The notes beneath the pieces are model-generated. The model did no database searches and was not told the origin of the DNA. It was given only the letters and a program-made list of their open reading frames with translations. Position numbers and translations under genes: made by a program. A DNA stretch of 64,000 nt from Sapientia aquatica (GTDB lineage Bacteria; Pseudomonadota; Gammaproteobacteria; Burkholderiales; Burkholderiaceae_D): positions 141,486 through 205,485 of the forward strand of contig NZ_SMYL01000006.1 of NCBI RefSeq assembly GCF_004358105.1, read 5' to 3'. Of this stretch, positions 16,474-26,494 are shown in pieces; within the stretch, counting starts at the first letter, position 1; the number at the start of each line of letters is the position of its first letter.

Positions 16474-19400
16474 ATGACGCAATTATCGCGCCGTCAGTTT
16501 CTCAAGATAACCGGAACAACGGTTGCAGGCTCTAGCCTGGCGCTGCTCGGATTTATGCCGACAGCCGCACTTGCAGAAGTACGGCAATACAAACTTTCTC
16601 GCACGACGGAGACGCGCAATACTTGCCCGTATTGCTCCGTGGGTTGCGGCATATTGATGTACGGACTTGGTGATGGAGCCAAGAATGCGACCGCTAGCAT
16701 TATTCATATCGAAGGCGACGCAGATCATCCAGTCAATCGCGGCACATTGTGTCCGAAAGGCGCGAGCTTGATCGACTTCATCCATAGCCCGAATCGCTTG
16801 CTGGCACCAGAATACCGTGCGCCCGGCACTAACGAGTGGCAAAAGATTTCTTGGGATGACGCCCTAGACCGCATCGCCAAATTGATGAAGCAAGATCGCG
16901 ACGCGAACTTCATCGAAAAAACTGCCGATGGGAAAACCGTTAATCGTTGGCTCTCAACCGGCATGTTAGCCGCTTCCGCCACGAGTAATGAGACAGCCTA
17001 TTTGACCCACAAAACCATGCGTAGCTTGGGGATGTTGGCATTTGATAATCAGGCGCGTGTATGACATGGTCCGACGGTGGCAGGTCTTGCCCCGACGTTT
17101 GGCCGTGGAGCGATGACGAATCATTGGGTAGACATCAAAAATGCTGATGTAATCCTCGTCATGGGCGGCAATGCTGCCGAAGCACATCCTTGTGGCTTTA
17201 AATGGGTCACAGAAGCAAAAGCACATAATAAAGCCAAGTTGCTGGTCGTTGATCCGCGCTTTACGCGCACCGCATCGGTGGCCGATTATTACGTGGCAAC
17301 GCGCACCGGAACGGATATCGTGTTCCTTGGCGCGATTATTAATTACCTGTTAAGCAACGACAAAATTCAGCACGAGTATGTCAAGAACTACACTGACATG
17401 CCTTTCATCGTGCACGAAGACTTTGCGTTGAACGACGGGCTGTATTCTGGCTACGACGAAAAAGCGGGCAAGTACACTGACAAATCGTCCTGGAGTTACG
17501 AGCTTGGCGCGGACGGTTACGCCAAAGTGGATCCAACGCTCCAGCATCCACGTTGCGTCTATCAATTAATGAAGAAGCACTATTCGCGTTACACCACCGA
17601 AATGGTGAGCAACGTGTGTGGCGTGCCAGCGGAAAAATTCAATCACATTGCCGAAACGTTAGCCTCGACCGCCGTACCGGGTCGCGCCGCAACGATTTTG
17701 TATGCATTGGGTTGGACACATCACAGCACCGGCGCGCAAACAATACGCACTGGCGCGATGGTGCAGCTGTTGCTCGGCAATATCGGTATCGCTGGTGGCG
17801 GAATGAACGCTTTGCGCGGTCACTCCAATATTCAAGGCTTAACCGATTTGGGCTTGATGTCCAATCTGCTGCCCGGCTACATGACGTTGCCATCCGAGAG
17901 CGAGCAGGATTTTGAAGCTTACATTGGTGCGCGCGCCAAAAAACCTTTACGTCCGAATCAGCTTAGCTATTGGAAAAACTACCGCGCTTTCCACGTCAGT
18001 TTGATGAAATCGTGGTTCGGTGATGCCGCACAGGCGAGCAATAATTGGGGCTACGATTATTTACCTAAGCTCGATAAACCGTACGATTTGATGCAAGCCA
18101 TTGAGTTAATGCATCAAGGGAAAATGAACGGCTATATCACCCAAGGTTTCAACATCTTGGCCTCGGCACCGAACAGCAAAAAAGTATCGGAAGGTTTATC
18201 CAAGCTGAAATTCTTGGTGGTGATGGATCCATTGGCGGTTGAAACAGCCGAATTCTGGAAGCCGCACGGCGAGTTCAATGACGTCGATCCAAGCAAAATT
18301 CAGACCGAAGTTTTCCGCCTGCCAACAAGCTGCTTCGCAGAAGAATCCGGTTCCTTGGTCAGTTCGTCACGGGTCTTGCAATGGCATTGGCAAGGTGCCG
18401 AACCACCGGGCGAAGCACGCAGCGATATCGACATCATGTCGGGCTTATTCTTGCGTCTGCGCTCGCTGTACAAAACCGAGGGCGGCAAATTCCCTGACCC
18501 AATCCTCAATCTGACTTGGCCGTATGCAAAATCGTACAGCCCGCGTCCAGAAGAGTTGGCGCGCGAGTTCAACGGTCGGGCATTAGCTGACGTGGTCGAT
18601 CCGAAAGACGCCACCAAAGTCTTGGTTAAAAAAGGTGAGCAGCTAGCCGGTTTTGCGCAACTGCGCGACGATGGCAGCACGACTAGCGGATGCTGGATTT
18701 TCTGCGGTTCCTGGCCTCAAACCGGTAACAACATGGCGCGCCGTGACAACAGCGATCCAACTGGCATCGGTCAAACCTTGAACTGGGCTTGGGCTTGGCC
18801 AGCCAACCGCCGCGTGTTGTACAACCGTGCTTCGTGCGACGTGAACGGTAAGCCATTCGACCCAACCCGCAAGCTGATTTCTTGGAACGGAACAGCGTGG
18901 ACTGGCGCCGATGTGCCGGACTACAAAGCCGACGAACCACCAGAAAACGGCATGGGCCCGTTCATCATGACACCAGAAGGCGTTGGCTGCTTCTTTGCCA
19001 GCAAAGCGATGAACGAAGGTCCGTTCCCAGAGCATTATGAACCGTTTGAAAACCCGCTCGGCTACAACCCGCTGCATCCGAAAAACCCACGCGCCACCAG
19101 CAATCCAGCAGCACGCTTGTTTGCAGGCGACCGTGAGCAATTAGGTACGCACGAAGAGTATCCGCATGTGGCAACTAGTTACCGTTTGACCGAGCACTTC
19201 AACTATTGGACTAAACACGCGAAGTTGAATGCCATTGTTCAACCTGAGCAGTTTGTCGAGATTGGCGAAGAGCTGGCTAAATCGGTCGGTGTCAAAGCCG
19301 GGGATCGGGTCAAGGTAAGCTCTAAGCGCGGACACATGGTAGCCAAAGCGGTGGTCACCAAGCGTATCAAGCCCTTAACGATTGAAGGCAAAACGGTACA

Positions 19401-19545
19401 AACCGTCGGCTTGCCGCATCACTGGGGATTTGCGGGGGTAGCTAAACCAGGCTATTTCGTTAACACACTGACGCCAGAAGTAGGCGATGCGAATACCCAA
19501 ACACCGGAATTCAAATCGTTTTTGGTCAAAGTCGAAAAAGCTTAG
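16474..19545 (+). CDS. fdnG: Formate dehydrogenase-N/O major (alpha) subunit, selenocysteine-containing
   Basis: Oxidises formate to CO2 at a molybdenum bis-MGD centre with a selenocysteine ligand, on the periplasmic face. The frame runs through an in-frame TGA at 17062-17064, read as Sec197, in the context NQARV-Sec-HGPTVAGLAPTFGRG; E. coli FdnG has the same environment at Sec196. A Tat signal (SRRQFLKI) opens the 1,023-residue protein, and the 4Fe-4S cysteines are C51, C54, C58 and C93. The start follows GAGGATAA; a frame-compatible ATG 81 bases upstream would ruin the Tat peptide. Conceptual translation that stops at the TGA would wrongly split the gene in two. First gene of a co-directional locus with its own Sec machinery. 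Confidence 0.95.
17062..17097 (+). other. Selenocysteine UGA codon with bacterial SECIS hairpin
   Basis: Directly after the TGA the mRNA can fold with upper stem GGCA/TGCC (17079-17082 and 17088-17091), apical loop GGTCT (17083-17087) and a bulged T at 17078. The lower stem is CGG/CCG (17075-17077 with 17092-17094), then GC closed past one A-A mismatch. Counting the U of UGA as 1, the bulge is U17 and the loop bases are G23 and U24, the very positions that SelB recognises in E. coli fdhF. This is seen in the sequence and supports recoding rather than termination. Confidence 0.93.
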
Positions 19546-19554
19546 GGGAACACT

Positions 19555-20472
19555 ATGTCACTTCAATCTCTTGATATTAAACGGCTCTCGGCCACTACCG
19601 TTGAGCCACCATCCGCGCGCGAACCGATCACCGGAACCGTCGCCAAACTGATCGACGTCACCAAATGCATAGGCTGTAAAGCTTGCCAAACGGCGTGCAT
19701 GGAGTGGAACGATCTGCGTGACGAAGTCGGTGAAAACCACGGCACGTACGACAATCCGCGCGATATGTCCGAACATTCTTGGACGGTGATGCGCTTTTCG
19801 GAATACGAAAATCCCAACGGGAATTTGGAATGGTTAATCCGTAAAGACGGCTGTATGCACTGCGAAGACCCAGGTTGTCTCAAAGCCTGTCCTTCGCCGG
19901 GCGCCATTGTCCAATACACCAACGGCATCGTCGATTTTCATGAAGAAAACTGCATCGGCTGCGGCTACTGCGTCAGTGGTTGCCCATTCGATGTGCCGCG
20001 AATTTCCAAGAAAGATAATCGGGCTTACAAGTGCACTCTGTGTTCCGACCGTGTCGCCGTGGGTCAAGAACCGGCATGTGTTAAATCCTGTCCAACTGGA
20101 GCCATCGTGTTCGGCACCAAAGAAGACATGAAGCAGCACGCCGAAGAACGCATTATCGACTTGAAATCACGCGGCTTCGATCAAGCTGGCTTGTACGATC
20201 CAGCCGGTGTGGGCGGTACGCACGTCATGTACGTGTTGCACCACGCGGACAATCCATCGCTGTATCACGGCTTGCCCAACAAACCGCGCATTTCACCAAT
20301 GATCGGTGTCTGGAAAGGCTTAGCTAAACCTTTGGCAGTTGCGAGCATGGCAGCAGCAGCCTTGATCGGGTTCTTCCACTACACCCGCATCGGCCCGAAC
20401 GAAGTCAGTGAGGAAGAAGAGCGCGAAGCCATTGAGGAAGCCCAAGCAAGTAAGGAGGCGCATCATGAGTAA
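19555..20472 (+). CDS. fdnH: Formate dehydrogenase iron-sulfur (beta) subunit
   Basis: 305-residue electron-transfer subunit carrying four 4Fe-4S clusters. Ferredoxin-type cysteine groups are visible: [38 protein letters not shown] and CTLCSDRV with ACVKSCP. A C-terminal hydrophobic helix ([16 protein letters not shown], about 260-275) anchors it in the membrane and is typical of FdnH/FdxH. It has no signal of its own and would be exported with the Tat-targeted alpha subunit. It starts 9 bases after fdnG, and its end overlaps fdnI by 8 bases. Confidence 0.95.
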   Translation: MSLQSLDIKRLSATTVEPPSAREPITGTVAKLIDVTKCIGCKACQTACMEWNDLRDEVGENHGTYDNPRDMSEHSWTVMRFSEYENPNGNLEWLIRKDGCMHCEDPGCLKACPSPGAIVQYTNGIVDFHEENCIGCGYCVSGCPFDVPRISKKDNRAYKCTLCSDRVAVGQEPACVKSCPTGAIVFGTKEDMKQHAEERIIDLKSRGFDQAGLYDPAGVGGTHVMYVLHHADNPSLYHGLPNKPRISPMIGVWKGLAKPLAVASMAAAALIGFFHYTRIGPNEVSEEEEREAIEEAQASKEAHHE

Positions 20473-21112
20473 CGAGAAAGAAAATTTGCAGATCGAACGG
20501 TACACGCCCAACGATCGCAGCTTTCACTGGGCGACAGCTATTAGCTTCATCCTGTTAGCAATCTCTGGCTTAGCGATGTTTCACCCGGCGTTGTTTTGGT
20601 TGTCCAACCTGCTCGGCGGCGGTCAATGGACGCGCATTTTGCATCCGTTTATCGGACTGTTGATGTTTGGCTTGTTTGCGATTTTGGTGTACCGTTTTTG
20701 GCACCACAATTTGATGGAACCGGTCGATTGGCAATGGCTCAAGCAAATTGACGACGTGCTCAATAATCGTGAAGAAAAGCTGCCGCACATCGGTCGTTAT
20801 AACGGCGGACAAAAGCTGCTGTTCTTCACATTGCTTGGCTGCATGATCGGTTTGCTGTTGTCGGGCTTGGTCATTTGGCGGGCGTATTTTTCTTGGATTT
20901 TTCCGATTGGAATAATACGTTTTTCTGCTCTACTGCATGCCTTCTGCGCGTTTATTCTCATTACCAGCATCATCGTGCACATTTATGCCGCAATTTGGGT
21001 CAAAGGCTCGATCGGCGCGATGGTACGTGGCAAAGTGAGTTTTGGCTGGGCGCGCAAACATCATCGCCTGTGGTTTGATGAAATTGTCAAAACGCCTAAC
21101 GAGAAGCAGTAA
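20465..21112 (+). CDS. fdnI: Formate dehydrogenase cytochrome b556 (gamma) subunit
   Basis: 215-residue di-heme membrane subunit that passes electrons from FdnH to quinone. Four membrane helices are evident, with histidines in and next to them (for example [31 protein letters not shown] and [19 protein letters not shown]). The start is the ATG after a strong AAGGAGG; it lies inside the end of fdnH. A terminator follows about 65 bases after the stop, so some transcripts may end before fdhE. Confidence 0.93.
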   Translation: MSNEKENLQIERYTPNDRSFHWATAISFILLAISGLAMFHPALFWLSNLLGGGQWTRILHPFIGLLMFGLFAILVYRFWHHNLMEPVDWQWLKQIDDVLNNREEKLPHIGRYNGGQKLLFFTLLGCMIGLLLSGLVIWRAYFSWIFPIGIIRFSALLHAFCAFILITSIIVHIYAAIWVKGSIGAMVRGKVSFGWARKHHRLWFDEIVKTPNEKQ

Positions 21113-21177
21113 ACATTGCAACAACGATCACTGTCCCTACTCATCCGTCCATCTATCGAATAGCGAAATAGTGTGAC

Positions 21178-21217
21178 AACCCAGCCGACGTTAAAGTACC
21201 GCGTCGGCTGTGGTTTT
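21178..21217 (+). terminator. Intrinsic terminator after fdnGHI
   Basis: Perfect 9-base stem CAGCCGACG/CGTCGGCTG (21182-21190 and 21202-21210), extended outward by AACC/GGTT with one bulge, followed by TTTT. The U-run is short, so it could be partial and let transcription continue into fdhE-selAB. Confidence 0.75.
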
Positions 21218-21297
21218 AAAAATGGTCTAAACTACCCTATCTCTATTGTCCGCGTGACGGATACCTTTCAAATTTTGCATCTGCTACTGGAATAATC

Positions 21298-22308
21298 TTG
21301 GTACAACGAATCATTGAACGTGGCGAAATCGAATCGCTCGACCACACTGCGCTTCCGCGTTTGCTTTTACCGGAAACAGCAGAAGCGACATTTACCGCCC
21401 GCACTAAGCGTTTGGCTGACTTAGCGGCTGGCAAGGTTGCCGGCATCGCTTTCAACCCAGCGTTAAGCGGCTACTTAAACTTGATGCGCGAAGTCACTGC
21501 GGCGCAAGCCGAAATCGCGGCGGAACTAAGCGCAACCGATTTGGACATGCCAGACCAAAAGTCGCTCGACTTGGCGCTAGAACACATGATGCCGCCCTTG
21601 GCTGCACAATTAAAACGTCCAGCGATTTGGCACGCGATTCTCAATAAATTGATCGACAAACTGGCCCACTCAAACAATGGCGAACGCATCGAACTCAACG
21701 CCGTATTGACCAGCTTGCGCGCACTCAACGAGGAAGAACTCGACGAGCAAGCCGATGCCGTGCTCGCTCAGCGGCATGAAGACGTTAATCCGGCGCAAGC
21801 GCCGTTCATCGCCGCCGCCTTGCAAATACTGTGGACCGCCCGCGCCGCCAAACTCAAGCAGCAACAAGTGCCGATGTTGGAAACGTTCACGCTGTGCCCC
21901 GTCTGCGGTTCGCATCCAGTCGCCAGCGTCATTCGGATCGGCGGACAATCGCAAGGTTATCGCTATCTCACCTGCGGCATGTGCGCCAGTCAGTGGCACA
22001 TGGTGCGTATCAAATGTGCCAGTTGCGAGCAAAACGGCAAAATTTCCTATCAAGGCCTCGATCCTATCGACGCACCCGAACCAGCCGCCGCGCCGGACAA
22101 TAAAGCCAATGATCCACGCAAATATGTGCGCGCCGAAACCTGCGGCGATTGCCATTGCTACACCAAGATTTTTAACCAAGAACACGACTACAACGCGGAA
22201 CCGTTTGTCGATGATTTAGCCAGCTTAACGCTCGACATTTTGGTCAGCGAAGCCGGTTACACTCGCGGCAACACAAATCCTTTGCTGTGGTTTGGAGAAA
22301 ATGCATGA
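21298..22308 (+). CDS. fdhE: Formate dehydrogenase accessory protein FdhE
   Basis: Cytoplasmic maturation factor for respiratory, Tat-exported formate dehydrogenases (336 residues). Family hallmarks are the opening RIIERGEI-like segment and the four-cysteine rubredoxin-like pairs: CPVCGS, CGMCAS, CASCEQNGK and CGDC. The start codon appears to be TTG. No in-frame ATG or GTG precedes it in the gap and the resulting N-terminus aligns with the E. coli protein's beginning, but the ribosome site (CTGGAA) is weak. Its stop overlaps the selA start (ATGA). Confidence 0.9.
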   Translation: MVQRIIERGEIESLDHTALPRLLLPETAEATFTARTKRLADLAAGKVAGIAFNPALSGYLNLMREVTAAQAEIAAELSATDLDMPDQKSLDLALEHMMPPLAAQLKRPAIWHAILNKLIDKLAHSNNGERIELNAVLTSLRALNEEELDEQADAVLAQRHEDVNPAQAPFIAAALQILWTARAAKLKQQQVPMLETFTLCPVCGSHPVASVIRIGGQSQGYRYLTCGMCASQWHMVRIKCASCEQNGKISYQGLDPIDAPEPAAAPDNKANDPRKYVRAETCGDCHCYTKIFNQEHDYNAEPFVDDLASLTLDILVSEAGYTRGNTNPLLWFGENA

Positions 22309-23729
22309 CATCCGCCGCGCCAGTAACACCTTTTCCTAATCGAGCAGTTCGCCTGCCTTCGGTTGATAAGGTATTGCTGGAAGCCGGTGAATTAATTGAA
22401 CAGCACGGGCGCAGTCGGATTGTCAAAGCCGTGCAATCGGTGTTGGCCGATTTACGCAAATCGGCTTTGGCAGCAGAAGCACCTTCCGAAGCGCCGAGCA
22501 TCGCCACCATCATCAACCAAGTCAGCGCCCAGCTTGAGCAGCAAGATCGCTCGAATTTAAAAAAGATGTTCAACCTGACTGGTACGGTGTTGCACACCAA
22601 TTTGGGTCGAGCGTTATTACCCGATGTGGCAGTCAAAGCGGTGGTCGATGCGATGACTTCGCCCACCAATTTAGAATTCGATTTAGACACGGGCAAACGC
22701 GGCGACCGCGATGATTTAGTCGAAGAGTTGCTGTGCGAATTAACCGGTGCCGAAGCCGCCACCATCGTCAACAACAATGCCGCCGCTGTTTTACTGTTAC
22801 TCAACACCATGGCAATGGGCAAAGAAGTGATCGTCTCGCGCGGTGAATTAGTTGAAATCGGCGGCGCATTTCGTATCCCCGACATCATGCAACGCGCCGG
22901 TGCCAAATTGCGCGAAACAGGTGCCACTAATCGCACGCACTTGAGCGACTACAGCAATGCGATCAACGCCGATACCGCGCTCTTGATGAAAGTCCATTGC
23001 AGCAATTACGTCATCACCGGCTTCACCAAAAGTGTCGAATTATCCGACATCACTGCCTTAGGACGCGAACGTTCGATCCCGACTGCCGTTGATTTAGGGA
23101 GCGGCACGCTGATTGATTTAGAGCAGTTCGGACTAGTGCGCGAACCGACCGTGCGCGAATCTGTAGAAGCTGGCGCTGATCTGGTCACGTTCAGCGGCGA
23201 CAAACTTCTGGGTGGCCCGCAAGCCGGCATTATCGTTGGTCGCGCCGATTTAATCGCGCAGATCAAACGCAATCCATTAAAGCGGGCATTGCGGGTCGGT
23301 AAGCTCACCTTAGCCGCCTTGGAGCCTGTATTAGCGCTCTATCGCTCACCGGAATTGCTAACCCAACGTTTGACCACGTTCCGATTGCTCACGCGCCCAA
23401 GAACAGAAATGCAGCAGCAAGCCGACATTCTTATCCCGCTGTTACAACAACAACTCGGCGCGGCTTATCTGGTCCAAGGTGAAGAAATGGCCAGCCAAGT
23501 TGGCAGCGGCGCGTTACCAATCGACCAGTTACCGAGCTTTGGCCTGACGATACGCGCCAACCCAGCGCACAAACAAAGCAATCCATTAGGCCGACTTGAA
23601 GCCGCATTCCGGCATTTACCGCGCCCAGTCATCGGGCGCATTGCCAATGACACTTTCTTTTTGGATTTACGCTGTCTGGATGGCGACCAAGACGAATTTA
23701 TCGCGCAACTCAACTTACTAAAACCATGA
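22305..23729 (+). CDS. selA: L-seryl-tRNA(Sec) selenium transferase
   Basis: PLP enzyme that converts seryl-tRNA(Sec) to selenocysteyl-tRNA(Sec) using selenophosphate. The 474 residues match the family's usual 460-475. The motif TNLGRALLP and the PLP-lysine region FSGDKLLGGPQAGIIVG are present. The ATG start overlaps the fdhE stop as ATGA, and the selA stop overlaps the selB start in the same way, so fdhE-selA-selB are translationally coupled. The start preceded by GGAGAAA is better than a frame-compatible codon 18 bases upstream. Confidence 0.95.
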   Translation: MTSAAPVTPFPNRAVRLPSVDKVLLEAGELIEQHGRSRIVKAVQSVLADLRKSALAAEAPSEAPSIATIINQVSAQLEQQDRSNLKKMFNLTGTVLHTNLGRALLPDVAVKAVVDAMTSPTNLEFDLDTGKRGDRDDLVEELLCELTGAEAATIVNNNAAAVLLLLNTMAMGKEVIVSRGELVEIGGAFRIPDIMQRAGAKLRETGATNRTHLSDYSNAINADTALLMKVHCSNYVITGFTKSVELSDITALGRERSIPTAVDLGSGTLIDLEQFGLVREPTVRESVEAGADLVTFSGDKLLGGPQAGIIVGRADLIAQIKRNPLKRALRVGKLTLAALEPVLALYRSPELLTQRLTTFRLLTRPRTEMQQQADILIPLLQQQLGAAYLVQGEEMASQVGSGALPIDQLPSFGLTIRANPAHKQSNPLGRLEAAFRHLPRPVIGRIANDTFFLDLRCLDGDQDEFIAQLNLLKP

Positions 23730-25657
23730 TTGTTGGCACCTCCGGACACATTGATCACGGTAAAACCACATTAAGCCGCGCCTTAACCGGCGTCGATACT
23801 GATCGTCTAAAAGAAGAAAAAGAGCGCGGCATTTCCATCGAGCTCGGCTACGCTTACACGCCTTTACCAAATGGCGATGTGCTCGGTTTAATCGATGTGC
23901 CAGGACACGAAAAGCTCATTCACACCATGGCAGCCGGCGCAAGCGGCATCGACTACGCGCTACTCGTCATCGCAGCCGACGATGGCGTAATGCCGCAAAC
24001 GCACGAGCATTTAGCGATCTTGGAGCTACTCGGCATTCAACGCGGCGTGGTCGCGCTGACCAAAGTTGATCGAGTTGACGCCGAACGTATCGCAACCGTT
24101 AAAACCGAAATACAGCATTTGTTGGCCGAGACACCCTTCGCAAACGCCCCGATCTTCGCCACCCAAGCGCATCTGGAAAACGATGTTGGTGTGGCCGAAC
24201 TGAAAGCCCACTTAATCACGGTGGCGCAGTCTCTGGCAAAAAAGGAATCGCGCCAACTATTTCGCTTAGCGATTGATCGCGTGTTCACGTTAAGCGGTAA
24301 AGGTTTATTCGTCGCCGGAACCGCCTCGTCGGGCTCGGTCAGCATCGGTGACACAATCACCTTAGCGCCATCCGGCAAAACGGTACGCGTGCGCAGCATC
24401 CACGCCCAAAATCGGCCGGTAGAAATCGGCTACGCTGGTCAGCGTCTTTCCATGAATGTGGTCGGCATCGAAAAAGATCAAGTTGACCGCGGCGACTGGG
24501 CCACAGCAGCAGCGTTGGCGGAATGTTCCAACCGACTCGATGTGGATTTGCAATTACTCGCCAGCGCTGGCCTAAGCTTAAAGCCTTGGTCACAAGTGCA
24601 CGTGCATCTTGGCGCAGCGCATCGAATTGCCCGCGTATTGATGTTAGACGGAGAAACCATCGAACCAAGACAGCGCGCACGAGCGCAATTAGTTTTTGAC
24701 CGCCCAGTGCATGCCGTTCCCGGGGACCGTTTCGTCATCCGCAACGCCCAAGCGCTACGCACGATTGGTGGTGGCCGCATTCTCGATCCGTTTGGCCCTG
24801 CGCGCAAACGGCGTAGCGCGGAACGTCGTACATGGCTCGATGCGCTCAGCAATTTTCTCGCTAGCGACAATCCACAATTATTGATTCAACACAACCCCGT
24901 TGGCATTCGTCGCTCTATGCTGACAAGGCTAACTCAACGCGCTGCCGATCAATTGCCCACGAATACGGATTCAGTCGAAATTCCCTTGCGAGGTGACGAC
25001 GCGATTATTTTGTCGCGTCCGGCATTCGATGCACTTAGCACCAAAATCGTCGAAGCGTTACGCAGTTTCCACAGCAGTTTTCCCGATGAAATCGGCCCGC
25101 AACATGCACGCCTAAAACGCATCGTCGCGCCCGAGATCGACGACACCTTGTGGCGCAGCCTAACCGAGCAACTGATTCAACTGGGCAGCATTGTTGCGCA
25201 AGGCCCGTGGCTGCGCTTACCCGAGCACAATGTCGAATTGGAACCCGCGCAGCAAGCATTGGCTGACACCTTGCTCGCTACTCTGCACGAGGCGCAATTC
25301 GATCCCCCGTGGGTTCGCGATTTGGCCAAGCAACACCAACAAAATGAAGAAGTGGTACGCAATTTATTACGCAAATTAGCCTTGCGCGGGCAGGTCTATC
25401 AAATCGTGCGCGATTTGTATTGCCATCCACAGCTTATTGCTGAGTTAGCCAAACTCATCGAATCGATTGCCGCCCCCGCAACGCCGACTAGCAGTTATCG
25501 CCAAGTCAACGCCGCCGCGTTTCGCGACGCCAGCGGAATGGGTCGTAAACGCGCGATTCAATTTCTGGAGTTCTTCGATCGCGTCGGCTATACTCGCCGC
25601 CTGCGCGATGTGCACGTTCTGCGCACTGACAGCCCTTGGCAAAGCGAGAATACGTAG
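23726..25657 (+). CDS. selB: Selenocysteine-specific elongation factor
   Basis: GTPase that carries Sec-tRNA(Sec) to the ribosome at UGA codons next to a SECIS. The N-terminal EF-Tu-like G domain shows GTSGHIDHGKTTL (G1), DVPGHE (G3) and a TKVD G4 motif. The remainder of the 643 residues contains domains II/III and the C-terminal winged-helix repeats that bind SECIS RNA. The length is normal for SelB (about 610-650). The tRNA-Sec gene begins 25 bases after the stop. Confidence 0.95.
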   Translation: MIVGTSGHIDHGKTTLSRALTGVDTDRLKEEKERGISIELGYAYTPLPNGDVLGLIDVPGHEKLIHTMAAGASGIDYALLVIAADDGVMPQTHEHLAILELLGIQRGVVALTKVDRVDAERIATVKTEIQHLLAETPFANAPIFATQAHLENDVGVAELKAHLITVAQSLAKKESRQLFRLAIDRVFTLSGKGLFVAGTASSGSVSIGDTITLAPSGKTVRVRSIHAQNRPVEIGYAGQRLSMNVVGIEKDQVDRGDWATAAALAECSNRLDVDLQLLASAGLSLKPWSQVHVHLGAAHRIARVLMLDGETIEPRQRARAQLVFDRPVHAVPGDRFVIRNAQALRTIGGGRILDPFGPARKRRSAERRTWLDALSNFLASDNPQLLIQHNPVGIRRSMLTRLTQRAADQLPTNTDSVEIPLRGDDAIILSRPAFDALSTKIVEALRSFHSSFPDEIGPQHARLKRIVAPEIDDTLWRSLTEQLIQLGSIVAQGPWLRLPEHNVELEPAQQALADTLLATLHEAQFDPPWVRDLAKQHQQNEEVVRNLLRKLALRGQVYQIVRDLYCHPQLIAELAKLIESIAAPATPTSSYRQVNAAAFRDASGMGRKRAIQFLEFFDRVGYTRRLRDVHVLRTDSPWQSENT

Positions 25658-25682
25658 TACAGTAGTTTTAAGCAGCAACAAT

Positions 25683-25778
25683 GGAAGGCACACGTATCCG
25701 GTGGTGCGGGCGGGCTTCAAACCCGTCAGGGGATGTCTATCATTCTCTCGTAAGTTCGACTCTTACTGTCTTCCGCCA
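25683..25778 (+). tRNA. selC: tRNA-Sec, anticodon TCA
   Basis: 96-base gene with encoded CCA. The acceptor stem is 8 base pairs (GGAAGGCA with TGTCTTCC, one G-T pair) and the T-stem 5 pairs (GTAAG/CTTAC, loop TTCGACT), giving the 8+5 layout typical of bacterial tRNA-Sec. The anticodon loop is CTTCAAA with TCA at 25717-25719. The long variable arm can pair GGGGATG with CATTCTC, allowing G-T pairs. Length and secondary structure match E. coli selC, and the position directly after selB supports it. Confidence 0.95.
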
Positions 25779-25843
25779 ATTCATTTCACCATTAATCCAA
25801 ACAAGCTTTTGCCGATTTCTGGACCAACACAAATTTTGGACGA

Positions 25844-25875
25844 AAAAAAACGGCGAAACCAATTCGCCGTTTTTC
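25844..25875. terminator. Bidirectional terminator between selC and the DUF2147 gene
   Basis: Stem CGGCGAA/TTCGCCG (25851-25857 and 25863-25869) flanked by an A-run on the left and a T-run on the right. It can stop the sel transcript on the plus strand and the DUF2147 gene on the minus strand. Confidence 0.85.
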
Positions 25876-25889
25876 ACTATTGCTCACAA

Positions 25890-26342
25890 TTACTGTTCAC
25901 GCACCCACACTTGGCTGCGACCAAGCATTGGAATTCCAATATAACCGCGCACATTGAGTTTCTTGCCGCCGTCTTTGAGCACCAATTTGCTTTTATACAC
26001 TTCGCCATTGTCCGGATCGAGAATGGTGCCGCCGTTGTATTCGTCACCGTCTTTTTTCAAGCCATTCAAAATCGTCATGCCTAGCACTGGCTGACCTTTT
26101 AAGGCGCCTTCGCATTTAACGCAATTTGGATTTTGATCTTCGTTCGGCTCTCTGAACAATTTTTCAATCTTGCCGGACAGTTCGCCGTTGGTTTCGGTAA
26201 TCCGAATCAGCGCCCTCGATTTACCGGTCACATCATCGATGTTTTTCCACAATCCCACCGGCGTTTGCTGAGCTTGCGCTCCCAAACTCAACAAGGCCAT
26301 TCCAATTCCCGCTGCAATTACGCTTACTTTTTTGATCGTCAT
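25890..26342 (-). CDS. DUF2147-family exported protein
   Basis: 150 residues with a signal peptide (about 1-24, ending GAQA). The domain matches DUF2147: it opens TPVGLWKNIDDVTGKSRALIRI and continues to YNGGTILDPDNGEVYKSKL and LNVRGYIGIPMLGRSQVWVR. The family is widespread in proteobacteria, has a lipocalin-like beta fold in known structures and no agreed function. Two cysteines sit in NPNCVKCEGAL. A strong ribosome site (GGAGA) lies upstream. It stands alone on the minus strand. Confidence 0.85.
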   Translation of the reverse strand: MTIKKVSVIAAGIGMALLSLGAQAQQTPVGLWKNIDDVTGKSRALIRITETNGELSGKIEKLFREPNEDQNPNCVKCEGALKGQPVLGMTILNGLKKDGDEYNGGTILDPDNGEVYKSKLVLKDGGKKLNVRGYIGIPMLGRSQVWVREQ

Positions 26343-26494
26343 ACAGGTCTCCTAGGGAAATTTCTTCGTTTGAATTTCTACTACTTGGCTTGATTCCTAC
26401 ATCGTGAATTGTGCTGACGGTAAAGCAAACGTTAAACTGGACTGAGATAACTGTCGCTCATATTCAGTCCAGTCTTGGCAGAAATTACCCGCGA

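Noticed and set aside
16393..17064. A separate short formate dehydrogenase fragment ending at the TGA, with a second gene starting at 17077
   Set aside because: The TGA lies in the exact Sec context of FdnG and is followed by a matching SECIS hairpin, so this is one gene.
18643..19140. Long antisense frame inside fdnG
   Set aside because: It is a codon-bias shadow of a strongly conserved gene.
25681..25944. Open frame overlapping selC
   Set aside because: It covers the tRNA-Sec gene and terminator and has no family resemblance.
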